NCBI GenBank assembly: GCA_052387335.1
Contig: JBQTJH010000216.1
Location: forward strand, 1 to 5,503
Length of the DNA: 5,503 bases
Direction of reading: 5' to 3'
Source: Panacagrimonas sp052387335
Lineage (GTDB): Bacteria > Pseudomonadota > Gammaproteobacteria > Nevskiales > Nevskiaceae
In this document: piece by piece, positions 1 to 5,503 of the stretch
Position numbering within the stretch: position 1 is the stretch's first letter
Layout: each line of letters begins with the position of its first letter
Translations under genes and position numbers: made by a program
Notes under the pieces: generated by a model
Told to the model about the DNA's origin: nothing
The model's database searches: none
Seen by the model: the letters and a program-made list of their open reading frames with translations, nothing else

Positions 1-88
1 GTATTGTCGCGCGGATGGGATTTCGGCGCCGTGGCTGCAGCGCCGGGTGTCTTGCGACACGTTTCGTTGGTGGTAAATCGTGAACACC

Positions 89-108
89 CTCGCCCGCCGC
101 AGGGCGAG
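89..108 (-). terminator. Hairpin just after the yheS stop, possible terminator
   Basis: A perfect 7-bp stem, CTCGCCC (89-95) with GGGCGAG (102-108), encloses a 6-base loop. It starts 12 bases past the minus-strand yheS stop codon, the usual place for a transcript end. No T-run follows on the minus strand, so it is not a textbook intrinsic terminator. It may instead protect the 3' end or act with Rho. Seen: the stem and its position. Inferred: the role. Confidence 0.4.
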
Positions 109-120
109 CCAGCGGACGGT

Positions 121-2016
121 TCAGACGCTCTGCCCTTCCAACTGGGCGGATGCCTCTAGCCAGGTCTCTTCGACGCTAGCCAACTCGGCACGCAGTTCAG
201 ACTGTTCCTTCATCAACTTGGCCGCTTCGGCCGCGCCGCCGTTTTCGTACAGCGCCGGGTCGGCCAGTTTCTTTTCCAGGCGGCCAAGCAATTCTTCGAT
301 GCGCGCCTGGCGCGACTCGCTCTTGCGCACCAGATCGCGCAGTCGCTTGATCTCTTCGCGCGGCAAGGCGGTGGCCGGTGCCGCTGCGGCCCGCTGCACT
401 TTCACCACCGGCGCGGCGACGGGCGCCGGGGTCGATGCGGCTTTGCGTCCGCGCTCATTGAGCCAGCGCGCGTAGTCGTCCAGATCGCCGTCGAAGGTCT
501 GCACCGCATGATCAGCCACGCGCCACAGCCGGTCGCAGACGCTGGACACCAGATGACGGTCATGCGTGACCAGCACCACTGCGCCGTCGTAGTCGTTGAG
601 CGCTAGTTCCAGGGCCTGGCGCATGTCCAGATCCAGATGGTTGGTGGGCTCGTCGAGCAGCAGCAGGTTGGGCTTGGGATACACCACCAGGGCCAGCGCC
701 AGGCGTGCCTTCTCGCCGCCGGAAAACGGCGCGATGGCTTCAAACGCACGATCACCACGGAAGTTGAAACTGCCCAAGTAATCGCGCAGCTCCTGATCCT
801 TGGCCTGCGGGTCCATGCGCCTGAGATGCAGGATCGGCGAAGCCTGCGGGTCCAACTGCTCCAGCTGGTGCTGGTCGAAATACCCCACCACCAGGTCCGG
901 ATGGGCAATCATCTGCCCCGCCATGGCGTTTAGCTTGCCGGCGATGAGCTTGATGAACGTGCTCTTGCCGGCGCCGTTGGGGCCCAGCAGTCCAATGCGT
1001 TCGCCGGGCTCGATGCCCAGATTCACACCCGTGAGCTGTGGCTTATCGCCATAGCCGATGCTGACTTTGTTCAGGCGCACCAGCGGCGACGGCAGCTTGA
1101 GCGGCTTGCGGAAGGAAAACGTGAACTCGTTATCCGCGATCACCGGCGCCACCAGCTGGATGCGCTCGATCATCTTCATGCGCGACTGCGCCTGCCGCGC
1201 CTTGGTCGCCTGCGCCTTGAAGCGGTCCACAAATTTCTGCAGGTGCGCCACCTGACGCTCTTGCGCCGCGCGGGTCGAGGCCTGCTGGCTCAGACGCTCG
1301 GCGCGCAGGCGTTCGAACGCAGAGTAATTGCCGGCGTAGAGCGTGAGCTTCTCCGCCTGCAGGTGCAGCGTGTGCGTGCACACCGCGTCGAGAAATTCAC
1401 GGTCATGGGAAATCAGCACCAAGGTGCCGGGATAGCGCGCCAGCCAGTCCTGCACCCACAGCACCGCGTCCATGTCCAGATGGTTGGTCGGTTCGTCCAG
1501 CAGCAGCAGGTCGGAGCGACACATCAGGGCGCGAGCCAGATTCAGGCGCATGCGCCAGCCACCGGAGAACTCAGCTACGGTCTTGGACTGCATCTCCTGG
1601 GTGAAGCCCAGGCCGTCGAGCAGGGTCGCGGCACGAGCCCGCGCGGTATAGCCATCGATCTGGTACAGGAGCTCGTGCAGATTCGCGATCTTGTCGCCGT
1701 CGTGCGCGTCCTCGGCCTTGACCAAGGCGGCCTCCAGTTCACGCAATTCGAAATCGCCATCCAGCGCGTATTCCAGCGCCTGGATCGGGAGCGCGGGAGT
1801 TTCCTGAGCCACCGTGGCCACCGCCCAGTTGCGCGGCCGCGTGAACTCGCCCTTGTCCGGCGCCAGCTGGTATTGCATCAACGCGAACAGGCTGGACTTG
1901 CCGGTGCCGTTGCGACCCACCAGCCCGACCCTCTGGCCGGCGTGAATCTGAAGACTGGCGTCCTGAATCAGGACACGCGCGCCGCGGCGCAGGGTGAGTT
2001 GGTTGAAACTGAGCAC
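121..2016 (-). CDS. yheS: ABC-F family ATPase, YheS type
   Basis: A 631-residue cytosolic ABC-F protein: two ATPase domains on one chain and no membrane segments. Domain 1 has Walker A GRNGTGKS (34-41), signature FSGGW (150-154), Walker B LLLLDEP (170-176) with TNHLD, and switch His204. An Arg/Lys-rich linker (about 230-290) matches the ABC-F P-site tRNA-interaction segment. Domain 2 has GPNGAGKS (345-352), FSGGE (431-435), LLLLDEP (451-457) and His485. An Ala/Pro-rich stretch (525-551) leads to a charged C-terminal coiled coil (about 552-628). Length, RRGxRVL opening, QETPALP and FDGDLDDY match Escherichia coli YheS (637 aa, from memory), so I prefer it to Uup or EttA. ABC-F proteins bind the ribosomal E site and act on stalled or slow translation; the specific cue for YheS is less settled. 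The frame is open to an ATG at 2112, but those 32 extra residues look non-coding. The GTG at 2016 fits the family start, though no clear Shine-Dalgarno precedes it. All catalytic motifs are intact. Confidence 0.95.
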   Translation of the reverse strand: MLSFNQLTLRRGARVLIQDASLQIHAGQRVGLVGRNGTGKSSLFALMQYQLAPDKGEFTRPRNWAVATVAQETPALPIQALEYALDGDFELRELEAALVKAEDAHDGDKIANLHELLYQIDGYTARARAATLLDGLGFTQEMQSKTVAEFSGGWRMRLNLARALMCRSDLLLLDEPTNHLDMDAVLWVQDWLARYPGTLVLISHDREFLDAVCTHTLHLQAEKLTLYAGNYSAFERLRAERLSQQASTRAAQERQVAHLQKFVDRFKAQATKARQAQSRMKMIERIQLVAPVIADNEFTFSFRKPLKLPSPLVRLNKVSIGYGDKPQLTGVNLGIEPGERIGLLGPNGAGKSTFIKLIAGKLNAMAGQMIAHPDLVVGYFDQHQLEQLDPQASPILHLRRMDPQAKDQELRDYLGSFNFRGDRAFEAIAPFSGGEKARLALALVVYPKPNLLLLDEPTNHLDLDMRQALELALNDYDGAVVLVTHDRHLVSSVCDRLWRVADHAVQTFDGDLDDYARWLNERGRKAASTPAPVAAPVVKVQRAAAAPATALPREEIKRLRDLVRKSESRQARIEELLGRLEKKLADPALYENGGAAEAAKLMKEQSELRAELASVEETWLEASAQLEGQSV

Positions 2017-2093
2017 AGGACAGGGCGCGGATGCGCAAACTTCAAGGGGCGCGCATTCTGCCTGTGTCGCCGCAAGCCTGCTCGGATGGCAGC

Positions 2094-2099
2094 GATAAT
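2094..2099 (+). promoter_or_regulatory. Possible -10 element for the YcbL-type gene
   Basis: GATAAT lies in the divergent gap and matches the sigma-70 -10 consensus at five of six positions. It would place transcription start near 2106, about 24 bases before the ATG at 2130. No convincing -35 hexamer sits 16-18 bases upstream. The overlapping complement reads CATTAT, a weaker -10 for yheS in the other direction. The assignment rests on one hexamer. Confidence 0.35.
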
Positions 2100-2129
2100 G
2101 CCGGCCCGCCACCGCCCTGCACTCGCCTC

Positions 2130-2786
2130 ATGTCCACCGCCTTGCGCTGCGAAATCATTCCTGTCACCCCGTTCCAACAAAACTGCTCGCTGGTCTGGGA
2201 TGCCCATACCAAACAAGCCGTGCTGATTGATGCCGGCGGTGAGGTGGAGCGCCTGCTTGAGCGCGTGGCGCATCATGGTCTGAAGCTGGAACAGCTCTGG
2301 GTCACCCATGGTCATCTGGATCACGCCAGCGGCGTGGCCGAACTGGCCGACAGCCTGCAACTGCCGATCCACGGTCCGCATCCTGACGATCAGTTCTGGA
2401 TCGACGGGCTGCCTGAGGCGGCCGAGCAATTCGGGTTTCCGCCGGCACGCAGCTTCACCCCCACGCGCTGGCTGCAACAGGGTGATCAACTACAACTGGG
2501 GAGCCTGCAATTCGAAGTGCTGCACTGCCCCGGCCATACACCCGGTCACGTCGTGCTGTACCAGCCGCAAGCGCAGCTCGCATTCGTCGGCGACGTCTTG
2601 TTCCAGGGCTCCATCGGCCGCACCGACTTTCCGCGCGGTAATCACGCCGACCTGGTGCGCTCTATCCGCGAGCGCCTGTTCCCGCTGGGCGACCAGATTC
2701 AGTTCGTGCCGGGCCACGGGCCGATGTCCACGTTCGGACAGGAGCGGCAGAGCAATCCTTATGTCTCGGACCGGGCCGTGGAATGA
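2130..2786 (+). CDS. ycbL: YcbL-type metallo-beta-lactamase-fold hydrolase (glyoxalase II-like)
   Basis: A 218-residue soluble metallo-beta-lactamase-fold protein with no signal peptide. The metal-binding set is complete: THGHLDH (59-65) gives His60, His62, Asp64 and His65; His136 is in CPGHTPGH, Asp155 in GDVLFQGSIGRTDFP, and His196 in PGHGP. The opening EIIPVTPFQQNC (8-19) and the tail FGQERQSNPYVSD are hallmarks of the YcbL subgroup. It is shorter than classical GloB (about 250 aa) because the C-terminal substrate-binding helical domain is missing. Salmonella YcbL is reported to hydrolyse S-lactoylglutathione, so a role in methylglyoxal detoxification or general thioester hydrolysis is likely; the true substrate here is inferred. 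I chose the ATG at 2130 because the family begins a few residues before EIIPVTPF. The upstream ATG at 2031 would add 33 unconserved residues and overlap the possible promoter. No Shine-Dalgarno is visible. The gene is divergent from yheS and convergent with the SNF2 gene, so it is probably monocistronic. Confidence 0.93.
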   Translation: MSTALRCEIIPVTPFQQNCSLVWDAHTKQAVLIDAGGEVERLLERVAHHGLKLEQLWVTHGHLDHASGVAELADSLQLPIHGPHPDDQFWIDGLPEAAEQFGFPPARSFTPTRWLQQGDQLQLGSLQFEVLHCPGHTPGHVVLYQPQAQLAFVGDVLFQGSIGRTDFPRGNHADLVRSIRERLFPLGDQIQFVPGHGPMSTFGQERQSNPYVSDRAVE

Positions 2787-2796
2787 ATCCATACGC

Positions 2797-2825
2797 CACC
2801 CTGATTCTTCCTTGCAGGGTGTTTT
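2797..2825 (+). terminator. Intrinsic terminator of the YcbL-type gene
   Basis: A perfect 7-bp stem, CACCCTG (2797-2803) with CAGGGTG (2815-2821), has an 11-base loop and is followed directly by TTTT. It begins 10 bases after the hydrolase stop. This is the best terminator-like element in the window. The T-run is short and the loop is rather large. Confidence 0.65.
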
Positions 2826-2829
2826 GCAG

Positions 2830-2877
2830 AGAAGACGGATCCCCTACGTCATGCGCGGTGGACGTCTTTTGCGTCCA
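2830..2877. other. Alternative overlapping hairpins in the convergent gap
   Basis: Two mutually exclusive stems share the TGGACGTCTTTT segment. One is AGAAGACG (2830-2837) with CGTCTTTT (2863-2870), 8 bp including one G-T pair. The other is TGGACG (2859-2864) with CGTCCA (2872-2877), 6 bp with a 7-base T-rich loop. They lie between the plus-strand terminator and the SNF2 stop, so may act as back-up termination structures for either direction. Function is inferred from position only. Confidence 0.3.
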
Positions 2878-2888
2878 GGCGTATTGGC

Positions 2889-2914
2889 CTCGCGAAAGTA
2901 GCGGCAATCGCGAG
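2889..2914 (-). terminator. Hairpin just after the SNF2 stop, possible terminator
   Basis: A perfect 7-bp stem, CTCGCGA (2889-2895) with TCGCGAG (2908-2914), has a 12-base loop. On the minus strand it starts 11 bases past the SNF2 TAA stop. No T-run follows in the minus direction, so it is either a Rho-assisted end or a 3'-end stabiliser. The position and perfect stem support a 3'-end role. Confidence 0.45.
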
Positions 2915-2925
2915 CGGTGATTCGC

Positions 2926-5292
2926 TTACGGCGCCAACGGCGCAAACAGCTCGTCAATCTCGTCCTGATCAAAATGCAGGCTGGCACTGGTGCCGCCTTC
3001 CAGTACGGCGTCGGCCAGCGCGGACTTGCGTGCCTGCAGCCCGCGGATGCGTTCTTCCACCGTGCCTGAGCAGATCAGCTTGTAGACGAACACCGGCTTG
3101 TCCTGGCCGATGCGATACGCACGGTCCGTCGCCTGATCTTCCGCTGCGGGATTCCACCAGGGGTCGTAGTGGATCACCGTATCCGCGGCAGTGAGGTTGA
3201 GGCCGACACCACCGGCCTTGAGGCTGATCAGAAACACCGGAATATCGCCGGACTGAAACTGCTCGACGATGTCGGCACGATTCTGCGTCTGGCCGGTCAG
3301 CAGCAGATGCGGAATGCCATGCTCGTCCAGACCGGCGCGGATCAACTCCAGCATCGAGGTGAACTGTGAAAACACCAACACCCGACGCTTGGCGGCAACC
3401 AGGCCTTCGAGCATTTGCAGCAGGCGTTCGAGCTTGGCTGAGGGCGTTGCTGCGATCTGCGCTTCCAGACCCTCAAGTTTGAGCAGGCGCGGATCGCAGC
3501 AGACCTGACGCAGACGCAGCAGTGCGTCCAGCACCACGACGCCGCTCTGCCCTGCGCCGTGAATCTCCACCGCTTCACGCACACGTGCGTGTTGGGCCAG
3601 ACGAATGGTTTCGTAGAGTGCGGCCTGTGCTGCGTCCAGCTCTACCGGTCGCAGGATTTCAGTCTTCGGCGGCAGGTCTTTGAGCACGTCTTCCTTGCGC
3701 CGACGCAGCATCAGCGGCGCGACGCGGCGATTGAGCCTTTGCAGCGCGGCGCTGTCGGCCTGCTCTTCAATGGGTTCGCGCCAGAACCGGGTGAACACCG
3801 ATTCGTCGCCGAGCAGCCCAGGTTCCACCGCGTCGAACTGCGCCCATAGCTCGCCCAGATGGTTTTCCAGCGGCGTGCCCGTCATCGCCAGGCGTCGGTC
3901 CGCTTTCAGCTCACGTACCACCTTGGCGGCCTGCGTGCGGCTGTTTTTGATGAACTGCGATTCATCCAGCACCAGCAGGCCGAAGTGATGGCGCTTGAGC
4001 GCCGTACGATCACGCGACAGCAGCGGATAGGTGCTGATGACCAGATCGAATTCTTCGATGTGCTCGAAGCCGCGCTCGCGATCCGGACCGTGCAGCACCA
4101 AGGTGCGCAGCTGCGGCGCGAAGCGACGCGCTTCGTTGCGCCAATTGGCGACCAGCGTGGTGGGCGCCACGATCAGCACTGGCCGCTTCAAGCGCCCTTC
4201 GCAACGCTCGGTCCAGATATGCGCCAGTACCTGCACGGTCTTGCCCAGGCCCATGTCGTCGGCCAGCACGCCACCGAGCCCGGCCTCGCCGAGAAAGCCG
4301 AGCCAGGCCAGACCTTCCTGTTGATAGGCGCGCAAGGTGGCGATGAAGCCGTCTGCGGGTTGACGCGAACTGCGCGTGGTGTTGGCCAGCTCGCGCAGGC
4401 GCAGGCGCTCGGCGTCGATACGTTCGCGCCCCTGCCAGCTCAGATCTGGGATCGACTCGAACTCGTCCAGCAGATCGGCCTGCGAACGCTTCAACCGCAA
4501 GCGATCCCCACTGGCCTGCGAGGCGATGGTGGCTTCGAGCACGCGCAGCAATTCGCGCAGCCGCTCCAGCGGCAAGGGCACATGACGACGCTCGTCCAGT
4601 GGCGCAAGCCATACCGCGTCCGGCGGTTCGTTGGCGGCAGGCACACGCGGAAAATTCTTGTCGCTGAGCAGCTTTCGCAGGATCGGCAGCAGCTCGATGC
4701 TCTGATCACCCACATCAATGACCAGACCCACGTCGAACCACTTGCCGTGACTGCGCGCCGCAATCTCCATGCGCCATTGATTGGGTGCTGCCAGCAACTC
4801 CACCGGGAAATCCGGCGAAAACTCCAGGCGAAATCCTGCGGCTGACAAGCGTGGCAATAGATGCAGCCAGTGATCCGGCGTAGCCAGCACGCCGCGACCG
4901 CGCTCCAGCACGAACACGCTGCCGCGTAGCGCCGGGTCGGCCTCGAAGTACACACCGTCCACTTCACCGGATGCGGTCATGTGCATTTCGGACAAGCGTT
5001 CCAGCGCGTCGAGTTCCGCCGGGCTGTTGCGGAAAGCTTCCGGCTCCTGCATCGAACCGCGCCGGAAGCGCGATTCCACCGGCGCCAGCCGTTGGCCAGC
5101 GTAGTCGAAGCTCAGGCGCGCGGCACCGATGGGGCGACGATCCGGCCGACCGCGAAACCACGTCTTGATGCGATGCGAGAACAGGCGCAGCCAGGGCTGC
5201 GGCACGATGCGCTCATGCGAGATCTCCGCCTCGGCACCGGAATCGGCTGCGGGCGAGTCATCGACCAGATCAAAAGGACCACCGGAGGACAT
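2926..5292 (-). CDS. SNF2-family helicase-like ATPase, short form without a SWIM domain
   Basis: A 788-residue SNF2 (superfamily 2) ATPase with a complete motor: motif I DDMGLGKT (345-352), Ia around IVAPTTLVANW (374-384), II DESQ (443-446), III TGTPLEN (471-477), IV FSQFTSML (641-648), V LKAGGVGLNLTAAD (691-704) and VI DQATDRAYRIGQ (719-730). Such proteins translocate on double-stranded DNA and displace bound protein rather than unwind it. Residues 30-315 match, in general pattern, the region preceding the motor in large bacterial SNF2 proteins (for example AGFRLEFSP and WFDVGLVIDVGDQSIELLP). Residues 1-30 are acidic and probably disordered. From memory, related proteins exceed 1,000 residues and carry an N-terminal SWIM zinc finger; no CxC...CxH pattern exists here. 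The ATG at 5292 is the only ATG, GTG or TTG in frame between there and the right edge; its ribosome binding site is weak (AAGAAAC). The frame stays open to 5503, but third-position G+C falls to about half there (34 of 70 codons) against about 70% early in the gene. The biological role is not established; transcription or repair-linked remodelling, as for RapA/HepA, is a guess. Confidence 0.94.
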   Translation of the reverse strand: MSSGGPFDLVDDSPAADSGAEAEISHERIVPQPWLRLFSHRIKTWFRGRPDRRPIGAARLSFDYAGQRLAPVESRFRRGSMQEPEAFRNSPAELDALERLSEMHMTASGEVDGVYFEADPALRGSVFVLERGRGVLATPDHWLHLLPRLSAAGFRLEFSPDFPVELLAAPNQWRMEIAARSHGKWFDVGLVIDVGDQSIELLPILRKLLSDKNFPRVPAANEPPDAVWLAPLDERRHVPLPLERLRELLRVLEATIASQASGDRLRLKRSQADLLDEFESIPDLSWQGRERIDAERLRLRELANTTRSSRQPADGFIATLRAYQQEGLAWLGFLGEAGLGGVLADDMGLGKTVQVLAHIWTERCEGRLKRPVLIVAPTTLVANWRNEARRFAPQLRTLVLHGPDRERGFEHIEEFDLVISTYPLLSRDRTALKRHHFGLLVLDESQFIKNSRTQAAKVVRELKADRRLAMTGTPLENHLGELWAQFDAVEPGLLGDESVFTRFWREPIEEQADSAALQRLNRRVAPLMLRRRKEDVLKDLPPKTEILRPVELDAAQAALYETIRLAQHARVREAVEIHGAGQSGVVVLDALLRLRQVCCDPRLLKLEGLEAQIAATPSAKLERLLQMLEGLVAAKRRVLVFSQFTSMLELIRAGLDEHGIPHLLLTGQTQNRADIVEQFQSGDIPVFLISLKAGGVGLNLTAADTVIHYDPWWNPAAEDQATDRAYRIGQDKPVFVYKLICSGTVEERIRGLQARKSALADAVLEGGTSASLHFDQDEIDELFAPLAP

Positions 5293-5337
5293 GTTTCTTG
5301 AGGGCGCGAAAGGCGCAGTTCGCCAAATTAATACGAC

Positions 5338-5365
5338 AGTGTAGCCGCGCCGCCGGTCATGGGAA
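5338..5365 (-). promoter_or_regulatory. Possible promoter of the SNF2 gene
   Basis: On the minus strand TACACT (5343-5338) is a four-of-six -10 match. TTCCCA (5365-5360) lies 16 bases upstream and matches TTGACA at four of six positions. Transcription would start near 5331, giving a leader of about 40 bases. Both hexamers are weak, and a TATTAA (5333-5328) nearby is a rival. The -35 candidate is next to a palindrome at 5368-5377, which could be an operator. Confidence 0.27.
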
Positions 5366-5367
5366 GT

Positions 5368-5377
5368 GGGAATTCCC
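5368..5377. promoter_or_regulatory. Perfect palindrome GGGAATTCCC, candidate operator
   Basis: A perfect 10-base inverted repeat without a spacer; the flanking bases do not extend it. It lies two bases beyond the outer edge of the weak -35 candidate of the SNF2 gene, where a dimeric regulator could bind. No regulator is recognised. A 10-base palindrome is expected several times by chance in a window this size, so only its position is suggestive. Confidence 0.2.
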
Positions 5378-5453
5378 CTGTATCGAGGGCAACCGTCCCT
5401 GGCGTCGCGTTTTTCGCTGCCACTTGACGCAAAAAGCCGCCATTGCTCAGCCT

Positions 5454-5463
5454 GTTTCGAAAC
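5454..5463. promoter_or_regulatory. Perfect palindrome GTTTCGAAAC, candidate operator
   Basis: A second perfect 10-base palindrome in the same flank, 86 bases from the first and of different sequence. It is AT-richer than its surroundings. It could be a site for a TetR- or MarR-like dimer controlling a gene beyond the right edge, but no such gene is visible and chance occurrence is possible. Confidence 0.2.
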
Positions 5464-5503
5464 TCCCGATTGTGGTGGTTTTAGATGAGAAGATGCCCCC
5501 GAG

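Larger units (their letters stand above)
5293..5503. other. Right flank with no supported gene
   Basis: These 211 bases to the window edge hold no recognisable gene. They are less GC-rich than the genes and contain two perfect 10-base palindromes, at 5368-5377 and 5454-5463. The region is upstream of the SNF2 gene on the minus strand and may also be upstream of, or begin, a plus-strand gene outside the window. One plus-strand frame has no stop from 5169 to the edge but lacks an ATG until 5493. A 28-codon minus-strand frame (5443 to 5357) is not credible as a gene. Confidence 0.5.

Noticed and set aside
1..87. Minus-strand frame with a GTG at 87, open to the left edge, as a possible next gene after yheS
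   Set aside because: Only 29 codons are visible, it overlaps several hairpins, and the peptide is unrecognised. Not enough to call a partial gene.
1243..2226. Long plus-strand open frame (327 codons) opposite yheS
   Set aside because: It lies antisense to a well-conserved ABC-F gene, shows no recognisable domain, and is the expected by-product of GC-rich codon use on the other strand.
1968..2489. Minus-strand open frame of 173 codons across the divergent gap and the hydrolase gene
   Set aside because: It is antisense to the metal-binding core of the hydrolase and overlaps the yheS start. It has no recognisable motif.
2308..2901. Plus-strand open frame of 197 codons overlapping the hydrolase gene
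   Set aside because: It is a shifted frame of the conserved hydrolase with Ser/Arg/Cys-rich translation, and it runs through the terminator.
3859..4845. Long plus-strand open frame (328 codons) opposite the SNF2 gene
   Set aside because: It is antisense to the conserved helicase motifs and rich in Gln, Arg and His, typical of a shadow frame. No domain is recognisable.
5402..5438. Apparent inverted repeat between the GTTTTT and CAAAAAG stretches
   Set aside because: The flanking bases do not pair without bulges and the paired part is mostly a T-run with an A-run, so it is not a convincing stem.
5357..5443. Minus-strand 28-codon frame beginning with ATG upstream of the SNF2 gene
   Set aside because: It is short, basic, has no ribosome binding site or recognisable motif, and overlaps the candidate promoter and palindrome region.

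Overview
The window holds three complete chromosomal genes in a GC-rich background (roughly 60% or a little more by eye). All three resemble gammaproteobacterial proteins. Gene density, GC content, weak ribosome binding sites and the make-up of the SNF2 protein would suit the Xanthomonadales (Lysobacterales) or a neighbouring lineage. That placement is an impression from the proteins, not a computed result. There are no mobile elements, CRISPR arrays, tRNA or rRNA genes, or phage genes.

Layout from left to right: a short left flank (1-120) with several small hairpins and no supported gene. An ABC-F family ATPase of the YheS type lies on the minus strand (121-2016, GTG start). A divergent intergenic region of about 113 bases follows, with a GATAAT -10-like element. 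Next is a YcbL-type metallo-beta-lactamase-fold hydrolase (glyoxalase II-like) on the plus strand (2130-2786). A convergent 139-base gap holds one good intrinsic terminator for the hydrolase and further hairpins between the two stops. A SNF2-family helicase-like ATPase is on the minus strand (2926-5292). The 211-base right flank has no supported gene but contains two perfect 10-base palindromes and reading frames that stay open to the window edge.

The three genes do not form an operon, because transcription diverges between the first two and converges between the last two. Their likely roles are separate: ribosome-associated translation support (YheS), thioester or small-molecule hydrolysis (YcbL), and ATP-driven remodelling of nucleic-acid complexes (SNF2). 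I see no sign that they act together as one system, and no convincing previously undescribed system. The points most worth a second look are the short SNF2 protein, which lacks an N-terminal zinc-finger half, and the palindrome-containing region at the right edge.
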